A DNA stretch of 19,494 bases, taken from the NCBI GenBank assembly GCA_964368305.1, contig CAYJAB010000021.1, positions 1 to 19,494 on the forward strand, written 5' to 3'. The notes beneath the pieces are model-generated. The model saw only the letters and a list, made by a program, of their open reading frames with translations. It did no database searches and was not told the origin of the DNA. The translations under genes were made by a program, and so were the position numbers. Positions within the stretch are counted from its first letter, which is position 1. Each line of letters opens with the position of its first letter. The DNA comes from CAYJAB01 sp964368305. GTDB lineage: Bacteria; Bacillota_I; Bacilli_A; Erysipelotrichales; Erysipelotrichaceae. Below are positions 1-7,576 of the stretch, in pieces.

Positions 1-1320
1 GAACAAAAAGTATTAGTATATGACTTAGGAGGAGGAACATTCGATGTTTCGATTCTAGATTTAGCAGATGGTACTTTCGAAGTATTATCTACTGCAGGAG
101 ATAACAAATTAGGTGGAGATGACTTCGATAATATTATCGTTGAACATATGGCTGATTTATTCAAACAAGAAAATGGATTTGATATTAGAACAGATCGTAT
201 GGCATTACAAAGAATGAAAGAATCTGCTGAAAAAGCGAAAAAAGATTTATCTTCAATGGTGCAAACACAAATTTCATTACCATTTATCTCTGCAGGTCCA
301 AATGGTCCAGTGCACTTTGAAATGACATTAACACGTGCGAAATTTGATCAAATGACAAAAGATTTAGTAGATCGTACAATTAAACCAGTTAGACAAGCTC
401 TGCAAGATGCAGGTCTTACTAAAAATGATATTCACCAAGTATTAATGGTAGGTGGTTCAACTCGTATTTTAGCAGTACAAGAAGCTGTAAAAAGTGAATT
501 AGGAAAAGAACCAAACCATTCTGTAAATCCAGATGAAGTTGTTGCGCTTGGAGCAGCGATTCAAGGTGGGGTTATTTCTGGAGATGTAAAAGATGTATTG
601 TTATTGGATGTTACACCATTATCATTANNNNNNNNNNGAGTAATGACTACATTGATTACAAGAAATACAACAATTCCTACAAGTAAATCACAAGTATTCT
701 CTACAGCAGCTGATAACCAACCTGCAGTAGATATTCATGTACTTCAAGGTGAAAGACCAATGGCACATGATAATAAAACTTTAGGGAATTTCAAACTAGA
801 TGGTATTGCACCAGCACGTCGTGGTATTCCACAAATTGAAGTAACATTCGATATTGACGTAAATGGGATTGTTCATGTATCTGCGCTAGATAAAGGAACA
901 AATAAAAAACAATCTATTACAATTCAAAACTCTTCAGGATTAAGTCAAGATGAAATTGATCGTATGGTAAGAGAAGCAGAAGAAAATAAAGCAGATGATG
1001 AAAAACGTCGCGAAGAAATTGAGTTAAGAAATAAAGCTGAACAATTCATTCACCAAATTGATGAAACATTAAATAATGAAGAAGCAAAAGTAAGTGATGA
1101 ACAAAAAGCAGAAGTTACAAAATTAAAAGAAGAACTTCAAAAAGCACTTGATGAAAATAACTATGATGATTTAAAAGTTAAGCTTGAAGCATTAGAGCAA
1201 GCTGCTCAACAAATGTCTCAAGAAATGTATAAACAACAAGATGCAAGTGGTCAACAAGCAGAGCCATCAGGTAATAGTGATGACAATGTTGTAGATGCAG
1301 ATTTTACTGAAAAAGAATAA
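1..1320 (+). CDS. dnaK: Molecular chaperone DnaK (Hsp70), 5' end outside window
   Basis: Cytosolic ATP-dependent chaperone that binds unfolded segments and works with DnaJ, GrpE and ClpB. The reading frame is open from base 1, so the N-terminal part of the ATPase domain lies outside the window. Visible are the ATPase motif DLGGGTFDVS at the very start, the second nucleotide-binding motif VGGSTRI (near base 450), the linker DVLLLDVTPLSL, the substrate-binding domain with NTTIPTSKSQ, and a helical lid ending in a Q-rich stretch and the acidic tail DNVVDADFTEKE. Ten N at 628-637 interrupt the conserved GIETLGG stretch, but the frame is the same on both sides. The TAA overlaps the next ATG by one base (TAATG), so the downstream lipoprotein gene is likely translationally coupled. 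Identification is certain; the promoter and hrcA/grpE would lie upstream. Confidence 0.98.
   Translation, partial: EQKVLVYDLGGGTFDVSILDLADGTFEVLSTAGDNKLGGDDFDNIIVEHMADLFKQENGFDIRTDRMALQRMKESAEKAKKDLSSMVQTQISLPFISAGPNGPVHFEMTLTRAKFDQMTKDLVDRTIKPVRQALQDAGLTKNDIHQVLMVGGSTRILAVQEAVKSELGKEPNHSVNPDEVVALGAAIQGGVISGDVKDVLLLDVTPLSLXXXXVMTTLITRNTTIPTSKSQVFSTAADNQPAVDIHVLQGERPMAHDNKTLGNFKLDGIAPARRGIPQIEVTFDIDVNGIVHVSALDKGTNKKQSITIQNSSGLSQDEIDRMVREAEENKADDEKRREEIELRNKAEQFIHQIDETLNNEEAKVSDEQKAEVTKLKEELQKALDENNYDDLKVKLEALEQAAQQMSQEMYKQQDASGQQAEPSGNSDDNVVDADFTEKE
628..637. other. Assembly gap of 10 N inside dnaK
   Basis: Ten N replace part of the near-universal GIETLGG stretch of DnaK. The flanks read LSL before and (N)GA GTA ATG after, so seven residues are expected where four codons now fit. 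The true gap should be 19 bases, not 10; the 9-base difference is a multiple of three, so the frame survives. This is a fixed-length placeholder, not biology. Confidence 0.95.
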
Positions 1321-2516
1321 TGTCAAATAAAGTGTTAAAGCTTGTAAGAAAAGTCATAGTGTGTTTATCACTATGCTTTCTTGCTAGTTGCGCATCAAAA
1401 GAAGAAAAGATTGAAATAGATTACAATACATATTTTTTTGATATTGTTCAAGCGGATGAATCAAATATTTATTCGAGTACACAAGAAGTTATTGGTAAAG
1501 TAATGCAAGGTCGAATAAAAGTTAAGAAAGATGATGCATTTGAAAATGGATATTTTAATATCTTAAATACAGAGTATTATGTGAAGTATGATGAAGTTTT
1601 TGAAGCTGATTTAAATATGGTATATGAAGCATATACACCATTTGGTATCAAGATTAAAACGAATGAAATGTATACGATGCATAAAGCTGATTTAAGTATT
1701 GAAATGAATACCGCTAATGAATATGAGGTGTATCGTAAAACAGAAGATTCTGTATATGTTTATTTTAATGATCAGTTTGTACGCATTTCAAATAATGATA
1801 TCGACTCATTTGTTACATATGATACAAATATTGAATATGCAAATGATTTACCAGTATTGATGTATCATTTCTTCTATGATCCAAATGTGTCTTCTAAAAA
1901 GGATGCAAATTGGTTAAATATTGAGACATTTAAACAACAATTAGATTATTTAGTTGAAAATAATTACGCTGTTTTAACAATGAAACAAGTAAATGAGTAT
2001 ATGGATCAAGAAATAAAAATACCAGAAAATAGTGTAGCAATTACAATTGACGATGGAGATCCATCTGTGGAGGCGCTTGCTTACAACGAAATGTATCAAC
2101 GTAGTATTCCAGCATCATTATATTTAATTACGTCCTACTATGGCGATTGGCTTCCTGAAAACTTTAGAAATATGAGACAGTGGGGACAAATGGATTTACA
2201 GTCTCACTCTCATGATATGCACAGAGGTGGCGGTTGTAACAAAGGCCGTGGCGGAAGACTTTTATGTGTGGATTATGAAACAGCCTTAGCAGATGTATTG
2301 AAAAGTCAAGAAGTTATCAATGATGCTTTTGTATTTGTATATCCGTTTGGAGATTTTGACGAAAATGCAATGAAAGTTTTAGAGGATGCAAATTATAAAC
2401 TAGCATTTACGACAAAAAATGGTAGAATAAAACCTGGTATGAATAAATTAATGTTACCAAGAATTAGAATTAGTGACGGTCTATCGATGGATTCGTTTCA
2501 AGTTTTAGTTAAGTAG
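1320..2516 (+). CDS. Polysaccharide deacetylase lipoprotein (NodB domain, PgaB/IcaB-like)
   Basis: Predicted surface lipoprotein that removes acetyl groups from a cell-surface polysaccharide, probably poly-N-acetylglucosamine or peptidoglycan; the substrate is inferred. Residues 1-23 are a lipoprotein signal peptide with lipobox LASC, the lipidated cysteine being C24. Residues 25-170 are a domain I do not recognise. The NodB domain follows: PVLMYH (179-183), metal-site motif TIDDGD with D244 and D245, QSHSHDMH with H296 and H301 (the His-x4-His spacing of the PgaB/IcaB group), YPFG (341-344) and the C-terminal LPRIRIS. C306 and C316 sit in the loop after the His motif and could form a disulfide. 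The ATG shares a base with the dnaK stop and has no strong SD, so reinitiation after DnaK is likely. Its position between dnaK and dnaJ is unusual. Confidence 0.88.
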   Translation: MSNKVLKLVRKVIVCLSLCFLASCASKEEKIEIDYNTYFFDIVQADESNIYSSTQEVIGKVMQGRIKVKKDDAFENGYFNILNTEYYVKYDEVFEADLNMVYEAYTPFGIKIKTNEMYTMHKADLSIEMNTANEYEVYRKTEDSVYVYFNDQFVRISNNDIDSFVTYDTNIEYANDLPVLMYHFFYDPNVSSKKDANWLNIETFKQQLDYLVENNYAVLTMKQVNEYMDQEIKIPENSVAITIDDGDPSVEALAYNEMYQRSIPASLYLITSYYGDWLPENFRNMRQWGQMDLQSHSHDMHRGGGCNKGRGGRLLCVDYETALADVLKSQEVINDAFVFVYPFGDFDENAMKVLEDANYKLAFTTKNGRIKPGMNKLMLPRIRISDGLSMDSFQVLVK

Positions 2517-2535
2517 AGAAAAAGGAAATGAAAGC

Positions 2536-3621
2536 ATGGCAAAAAGAGATTATTATGAAGTATTAGAAGTTTCAAAAGGAGCGTCTGATGCAGATATAAA
2601 AAAGGCTTATAGAAAATTAGCAAAAAAATATCACCCAGATGTAAACAAAGAATCAGATGCTGAAGCAAAATTTAAAGAAATTAATGAAGCATATGAAACA
2701 TTAAGTGATCCTCAGAAAAAAGCGACGTATGATCAATTTGGTCATGCGGGAATGAATAACGCTGGAGGATTTAATGGCGCAGGAGATTTCTCAGACATGG
2801 GAGATATCTTTAGCTCTTTCTTTGGAGGTGGCTTTGGTGGCCATACACAAAGAAGAAGTACAGGTCCAAGAAAAGGACAAGACCGTTTTATGCAAATGCG
2901 TGTCGAATTTATCGATGCTATTTTTGGAAAAACAGAATCAATTAAAGTGGATGTAGATGAACAATGTAGTGAATGTATGGGAAGTGGCGCAAACTCAAAA
3001 GATGATGTAAAAGTTTGTACGACTTGTAATGGTTCAGGTACTGTAGTTACTCAACAAAGAACTCCATTTGGTGTTTTCCAACAACAAGCAGTTTGTCCAG
3101 AATGTAATGGATCTGGAAAGAAAGTTATAAATAAATGTAAAAAATGTCATGGAAAAGGATATCAACATAAACGTGTAAATGTAGATTTAAAAATCCCAGC
3201 AGGAATTCAATCAGGACAACAATTACGTGTATCTGGAAAAGGTGAGCGTGGTTCTAATGGAGGTCCAAATGGTGATTTATATATTGAAATTGTAGTTGCA
3301 CGACATAAATTCTTTGAAAGAGATGGAAGAAGCATTTATATTACAGTACCTATCAGTACGATTGATGCTACAATCGGTTGTAAAATTGATGTCCCAACAG
3401 TCTATGGTGATGTTGAATTGTCNNNNNNNNNNACAAAGTTTAGATTAAAAGGAAAAGGTGTTAAAGACCTTCATGGAACATCAGTTGGAGATCAATATGT
3501 AGAAGTAAAACTTGAGGTTCCAACAAAAGTCTCTAAAGAAGAAAAAGAACTTTATGAGAAAATAAAAAACTATCAAGGGAAAGAATCAGTGTTTGATAGA
3601 TTCAAAAAAACATTTAAGTAA
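2536..3621 (+). CDS. dnaJ: Chaperone DnaJ (Hsp40)
   Basis: Cochaperone that delivers substrates to DnaK and stimulates its ATPase. All type-I DnaJ parts are present: J domain (1-70) with the HPD motif H33-P34-D35, a Gly/Phe-rich linker (about 71-112), four zinc-binding CxxCxGxG repeats (C144/C147, C161/C164, C187/C190, C201/C204), and the C-terminal substrate-binding domain. Ten N at 3423-3432 mask part of the conserved segment before TKFRLKGKGV. The frame continues, but about five codons more than shown should be there, giving roughly 366 residues instead of 361. The SD AAAGGAAATG lies just before the ATG. It starts 19 bases after the deacetylase gene, in the same transcription unit as dnaK, and its last codons form the first arm of a terminator. 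Confidence 0.98.
   Translation: MAKRDYYEVLEVSKGASDADIKKAYRKLAKKYHPDVNKESDAEAKFKEINEAYETLSDPQKKATYDQFGHAGMNNAGGFNGAGDFSDMGDIFSSFFGGGFGGHTQRRSTGPRKGQDRFMQMRVEFIDAIFGKTESIKVDVDEQCSECMGSGANSKDDVKVCTTCNGSGTVVTQQRTPFGVFQQQAVCPECNGSGKKVINKCKKCHGKGYQHKRVNVDLKIPAGIQSGQQLRVSGKGERGSNGGPNGDLYIEIVVARHKFFERDGRSIYITVPISTIDATIGCKIDVPTVYGDVELXXXXTKFRLKGKGVKDLHGTSVGDQYVEVKLEVPTKVSKEEKELYEKIKNYQGKESVFDRFKKTFK
3423..3432. other. Assembly gap of 10 N inside dnaJ
   Basis: Ten N after VYGDVEL(S) and before TKFRLKGKGV. Bacterial DnaJ usually has about nine residues here (pattern xIPxGTQxG), but only four codons fit, so the real gap should be about 25 bases. The difference is again a multiple of three. Same kind of placeholder as in dnaK. 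Confidence 0.9.
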
Positions 3622-3640
3622 GACTTAGTCTTACTTTTCT
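3616..3640 (+). terminator. Terminator of the dnaK-dnaJ unit
   Basis: Perfect 9-bp stem AAGTAAGAC / GTCTTACTT with loop TTA, followed by TTCTT. It includes the last sense codon and the stop codon of dnaJ. The T-run is short and broken, so some readthrough into clpB is possible. Confidence 0.75.
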
Positions 3641-3652
3641 TAAAAAAACATT

Positions 3653-3679
3653 TTAGCACTCTAATATCGTAAGTGCTAA
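3653..3679 (+). promoter_or_regulatory. CIRCE operator (HrcA binding site) of clpB
   Basis: Inverted repeat TTAGCACTC - 9 bases - AAGTGCTAA. It matches the CIRCE consensus TTAGCACTC-N9-GAGTGCTAA except for one base in the right arm. HrcA, the repressor of class I heat-shock genes, should bind here. The right arm runs straight into the clpB SD (GGAGGAG from 3680). The 9-base spacer contains TAATAT (3662-3667), a possible -10 box, although no good -35 is visible upstream. Confidence 0.92.
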
Positions 3680-3689
3680 GGAGGAGAAG

Positions 3690-6236
3690 ATGGATTTAAA
3701 TTTATTTAGTGAAAAATTACAATTTATTTTAAATAATGCTGTCGTTTATGCAAAAAATGAAAAAAATACTATGATTACAACAAATCATGTTTTATATGCA
3801 TTTATGCAGGATGACTTATGTGATCAATGTTGCACAATGCTCAAGTTAGATAAAGCATTTATATTAGACCTTGCAATACAACAAGTACAAAGACAGGCAA
3901 AAAGTGATGCGTCTGATATAAAAATGGATCATGTACTGATTAGTACTTTAGAAACTGCATATCAGATTAAAAAGGATGATACATATTTATCTGGACTCTA
4001 TGTATTTCAAGAGTGTTTGTTAAATAATAGTGAAATTTCTAAAAAGATAAGAGATCATTTTCAATTAAATAGAGGACAAATTGAAGATGTAGTAAAAAAA
4101 TGCAAAGGAGGAAATCAAATGATAGATGCAAAAGATGAAAACCAAGTGAATGTGTTAGAAAAGTATGGTAGAGATTTAGTAGAAGATGTAAAAAACAATA
4201 AAATCGATCCAGTTATTGGAAGAGATGAAGAGATTAGAAGAGTTATTCAAATTTTATCTAGGAAGACAAAAAATAATCCTATTCTTATTGGAGAACCTGG
4301 TGTTGGAAAAACAGCTATTGTAGAAGGAATTGCATGGAGAATCATGAAAAATGACATTCCAAGCAGTTTAAAAGAAAAAAAACTAATTGAACTAGATTTA
4401 GGCTCTTTAATAGCAGGGGCAAAGTATCGTGGTGAATTTGAAGAAAGACTAAAAGCGATTTTAAAAGAAGTGAAAGACGCAAGTGGTGAAATCATTCTAT
4501 TTATAGATGAGATTCATAATTTGGTAGGTGCAGGAAAAACAGAAGGCGCAATGGATGCCGCAAATCTTTTAAAACCAATGTTAGCGCGTGGTGAATTAAG
4601 ATGCATTGGATCAACGACGTACGATGAGTATCGTATGTATATTGAAAAAGATGCTGCACTTGAAAGAAGATTTCAAAAAATAGATGTATCTGAACCTTCT
4701 ATTGAAGATACAGTTTCAATTATTAGAGGATTAAAGGATCGATTTGAAGCACATCATGGTGTTCAAATTTTAGATGGTGCAATTATTGCAGCTGCTAAAT
4801 TAAGTAGTCGATATATTCAAGGAAGATTTTTACCTGATAAAGCAATTGACTTAATTGATGAAGCATGTGCAGCACTGCGTGTACAAATGGATAGTATGCC
4901 TCAAAAACTTGATGAATTAATGCACAGAATTATGCAACTTGAAATCGAAGAAATGGCTCTTAAAAAGGAAAAAGATGAAAAAACAAAAATTCATCTTGAT
5001 GAAATAAAAAAAGAATTAGTTGATTTGAAAGAAGAAAAAGAAATCTTATATCATAAATGGGAAACAGAAAAAAATAAACTTCAACAAAGTAAAGAGAGTA
5101 AGGAAAAACTAGAACAAGCTAAATTAGATCTTGAAAAGGCAATAAATGAAACAAGATATGAAGATGCTGCAAAATTACAGTATCAAACGATTCCTTTTTT
5201 AGAACAAGCGATATCAGATGCGCATTCTAATAAGTCAGAAAGTGACTTAATCCAAGAAATAGTAGATGAGGAAATGATAGCAAAAATTGTTGCGAAGTGG
5301 ACAAAAATTGATGTCAGTAAATTAATGTCAACTGAAAGAGTAAAATTGTTAGCACTTGAAGAACATATGGCAAGTCGTGTTATGGGACAAGATCATGCAC
5401 TTAAACTTGTAAGTGAGGCTATTTTACGTTCAAAAGCAAATATTCAAGATGAGAATAAGCCGATCGGTTCATTTCTATTTTTAGGGCCAACGGGTGTTGG
5501 GAAAACAGAAGTAGCGAAAACACTGGCATATAACTTATTTGATAGTGAAGAGCAAATTGTACGAATTGATATGAGTGAGTATATGGAAAAATTTAGTGTA
5601 TCCAGATTAATAGGTGCGCCTCCTGGTTATGTTGGTTATGAAGAGGGTGGACAACTAACTGAAGCGGTAAGAAGAAAACCATATTCAATTGTTTTATTGG
5701 ATGAGATTGAAAAAGCACACCCAGATGTATTTAATATTTTATTGCAGATTTTAGATGATGGTAGAATTACAGATAGTAAAGGAAAAGTTGTTGATTTTAA
5801 AAATACAATTGTCATTATGACAAGCAACTTGGGAAGTGAGTTTGCATTTGAAAATGACATCTTAGTCAAACAAAAAATGTATGAGGAAGCTATTAAAAAT
5901 TTCTTTAAACCTGAATTTATAAATCGTATTGATGATATTGTTATTTTCAATGGATTAAATGATGCAACACTACACAAAATCGCACTTAAATTTTTAAATA
6001 ATTTAAACACAAGACTTGAAAAACAAGGGATTGAGTGTAGTTTTACACAAAATGTGTTTGATGCAATTTTAAAAGAAGGTGTGGATCCTGTATATGGAGC
6101 ACGTCCTATGAAACGTTTTATTCAACGAAACATCGAAACATTAGTTGCGAAAAATATTATTGAAAATAATCTTGGTTACAAAGCAAAACTTGAAGTGGAT
6201 TATATAGAGAGGCAATTTGTTATAAAAGGTATGTAA
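3690..6236 (+). CDS. clpB: ATP-dependent disaggregase ClpB (Hsp104 family)
   Basis: Hexameric AAA+ machine that threads aggregated proteins through its pore together with DnaK/DnaJ. Residues 1-143 form the N domain, which looks divergent. The first AAA+ module has Walker A GEPGVGKT (201-208), pore loop KYRG (245-248), Walker B ILFIDE (269-274) and arginine finger ERR. A coiled-coil middle domain (about 400-525) of full ClpB length separates it from the second module, which has Walker A GPTGVGKT (599-606), pore loop GYVG and Walker B IVLLDE. The long middle domain and absence of a ClpP-docking IGF-type loop favour ClpB over ClpC/ClpA. The length of 848 is usual. The start has the SD AAGGAGGAG and lies just behind CIRCE. 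A second strong start lies inside the gene at 4119. Confidence 0.96.
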   Translation: MDLNLFSEKLQFILNNAVVYAKNEKNTMITTNHVLYAFMQDDLCDQCCTMLKLDKAFILDLAIQQVQRQAKSDASDIKMDHVLISTLETAYQIKKDDTYLSGLYVFQECLLNNSEISKKIRDHFQLNRGQIEDVVKKCKGGNQMIDAKDENQVNVLEKYGRDLVEDVKNNKIDPVIGRDEEIRRVIQILSRKTKNNPILIGEPGVGKTAIVEGIAWRIMKNDIPSSLKEKKLIELDLGSLIAGAKYRGEFEERLKAILKEVKDASGEIILFIDEIHNLVGAGKTEGAMDAANLLKPMLARGELRCIGSTTYDEYRMYIEKDAALERRFQKIDVSEPSIEDTVSIIRGLKDRFEAHHGVQILDGAIIAAAKLSSRYIQGRFLPDKAIDLIDEACAALRVQMDSMPQKLDELMHRIMQLEIEEMALKKEKDEKTKIHLDEIKKELVDLKEEKEILYHKWETEKNKLQQSKESKEKLEQAKLDLEKAINETRYEDAAKLQYQTIPFLEQAISDAHSNKSESDLIQEIVDEEMIAKIVAKWTKIDVSKLMSTERVKLLALEEHMASRVMGQDHALKLVSEAILRSKANIQDENKPIGSFLFLGPTGVGKTEVAKTLAYNLFDSEEQIVRIDMSEYMEKFSVSRLIGAPPGYVGYEEGGQLTEAVRRKPYSIVLLDEIEKAHPDVFNILLQILDDGRITDSKGKVVDFKNTIVIMTSNLGSEFAFENDILVKQKMYEEAIKNFFKPEFINRIDDIVIFNGLNDATLHKIALKFLNNLNTRLEKQGIECSFTQNVFDAILKEGVDPVYGARPMKRFIQRNIETLVAKNIIENNLGYKAKLEVDYIERQFVIKGM
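4104..4121 (+). promoter_or_regulatory. Internal SD and ATG in clpB (possible ClpB-deltaN start)
   Basis: AAAGGAGG (4104-4111), a near-perfect Shine-Dalgarno, lies 7 bases before an in-frame ATG (4119-4121, codon 144). It sits exactly at the junction between the N domain and the first AAA+ module. Starting here would give a 705-residue ClpB lacking the N domain. E. coli makes such a short form from an internal start at codon 149. The signal is seen directly; its use is inferred. Confidence 0.6.
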
Positions 6237-6240
6237 AAAT

Positions 6241-6279
6241 AAAACAGAAATATTCCTAAAGGTTTATTTCTGTTTTTTT
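6241..6279. terminator. Bidirectional terminator between clpB and the aminotransferase gene
   Basis: A 12-bp stem, AAAACAGAAATA (6241-6252) pairing with TATTTCTGTTTT (6265-6276), has a 12-base loop and a T-run to 6279. The opposite strand also ends in a T-rich run, so it can stop both converging genes. Confidence 0.85.
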
Positions 6280-6280
6280 A

Positions 6281-7498
6281 TTATTGAATAGAGTCTAGTA
6301 TTTGTTTCATTTTAAAGGCTAAACCTTTTAAGTGTGCTAGATTAACACTACAAATTGCAACACGAATTCCTTTGTTTACTTTAACTGTAAAAATATTATT
6401 GTTCATAAGTGTTTGATGGTATTGATCACACAAATTCAAATCAGTGATTTTTATTGTGATAAAGAATCCATCGTGGTAAGGATAATGGATTAATCCACAT
6501 TGCTTAGCCTCATTTAAAAATAAGTCGCTTCTTTGTTTTAAAAGGTCAACATAAATTTGTTTTTCTGCTAAATAGCTTTCTTTATGTGTTGAAAATACTT
6601 CGACGAGATTTTCCATTGCGGCATTTGGAATATTACTCCAAACTGCACGTGCGGTTTTTTCAAATACATTTTCGACTTCTGTTGTAGAGTCTTCATTTTG
6701 TGCAAGAATAATGGCTGCACCACATCTTAATCCATAGGATGTTAATGTCTTACTCGTAGAGACAGCCATTATAATCATCACTTGATCAGAGATGTCATTG
6801 AATGTATCAATATATTGTTTTGTATGTTCAGGTTGATATAGATAATCGATATAAGCAACATCATTTACAATTACGCAAGGAACTTTAGTGCTACATTCAT
6901 TTATGAAATCAATCACTTGTTTCCATTGTTGTTTTAACATTGAATATCCAGTAGGATTATGTGCGGGATCATTTATGACAACAACAAGTTTGTCTTGATT
7001 GTTAATTGTTGTTAAACACGCATTTTTAAAGGATTCAAAATCAAAGACATCGTAGGTAGTATAGTTTAGATTGTTTTGTTTTGCCATTAAGAAATAAGAA
7101 CCCCAAGCAATATCTGGTAGAATAACTGTTTGTTTTTCATCTAGTAAATTCATAAATGCACAAGCAACTGCACCTGTTCCACCCATTGTTGCAATTACTT
7201 TTGAAGAAAGTTTATCTAATCTATTGCCAATAATCCAATTGTAGTAGGCAGACTTGTAGTTTTCATTTCCTGAAAAAGAAGAGGCGTATGCAGCCTTTAC
7301 TTTATTTGAAATGGAGTTATAAGAACCAAATACACTATTATATGCAACAAGTTCTTCATTCTCATCAAATAAAGCCCCTATACTTGCATTTATTACATTA
7401 TCTTTGCCATGTTGTTTAATTGCCTGCATTGCTTTTGATACAACAGGAAAAACATTATCATTAATTGGTGTAGTATCTGCTGTCTTTTTTGTAAACAT
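6281..7498 (-). CDS. Class I/II PLP-dependent aminotransferase
   Basis: Fold-type I aminotransferase of the aspartate/aromatic amino acid group, transferring an amino group to a 2-oxo acid with pyridoxal phosphate. Motifs seen: NPTG (181-184), VNDVAY with D213 and Y216 around the cofactor ring, STSKTL with the Schiff-base lysine K250, GLR (R258, phosphate contact), and a late KGIRVAI whose arginine probably holds the substrate carboxylate. The length of 405 is normal and there is no signal peptide. The substrate cannot be read from the sequence; aspartate or an aromatic amino acid is the first guess. The ATG is preceded by GTGAGG. It is a single gene, divergent from the LUD/asnA pair, so a link with aspartate/asparagine metabolism is possible but unproven. 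Confidence 0.88.
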   Translation of the reverse strand: MFTKKTADTTPINDNVFPVVSKAMQAIKQHGKDNVINASIGALFDENEELVAYNSVFGSYNSISNKVKAAYASSFSGNENYKSAYYNWIIGNRLDKLSSKVIATMGGTGAVACAFMNLLDEKQTVILPDIAWGSYFLMAKQNNLNYTTYDVFDFESFKNACLTTINNQDKLVVVINDPAHNPTGYSMLKQQWKQVIDFINECSTKVPCVIVNDVAYIDYLYQPEHTKQYIDTFNDISDQVMIIMAVSTSKTLTSYGLRCGAAIILAQNEDSTTEVENVFEKTARAVWSNIPNAAMENLVEVFSTHKESYLAEKQIYVDLLKQRSDLFLNEAKQCGLIHYPYHDGFFITIKITDLNLCDQYHQTLMNNNIFTVKVNKGIRVAICSVNLAHLKGLAFKMKQILDSIQ

Positions 7499-7531
7499 AA
7501 TGTTTCCTCACTTTTTATTTATACTATACTA

Positions 7532-7540
7532 TGATATTAT
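7532..7540 (+). promoter_or_regulatory. Possible extended -10 promoter for the LUD-asnA pair
   Basis: TGATATTAT fits an extended -10 (TGn plus TATTAT), with only a weak T-rich -35. It lies in the 78-base gap between divergent genes, which must also hold the aminotransferase promoter; TATAAT read on the - strand (7541-7536) overlaps it. Confidence 0.35.
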
Positions 7541-7576
7541 AAATAAATATAAATTGGTATAGCTAAAGGAGAAAAT

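Noticed and set aside
2774..2956. Open frame of 60 codons in a second frame within dnaJ
   Set aside because: Overlaps the conserved Gly/Phe and zinc-finger coding region; no independent start signal.
5636..6010. Long antisense open frame inside clpB (and similar ones at 12040-12387, 16291-16557, 9575-9838)
   Set aside because: They are antisense shadows of well-supported genes, with biased composition, no SD and no recognisable protein.
7499..7576. T-box or amino-acid riboswitch before asnA
   Set aside because: Only 78 bases separate the divergent genes and only 8 precede asnA; no specifier or T-box sequence is present.
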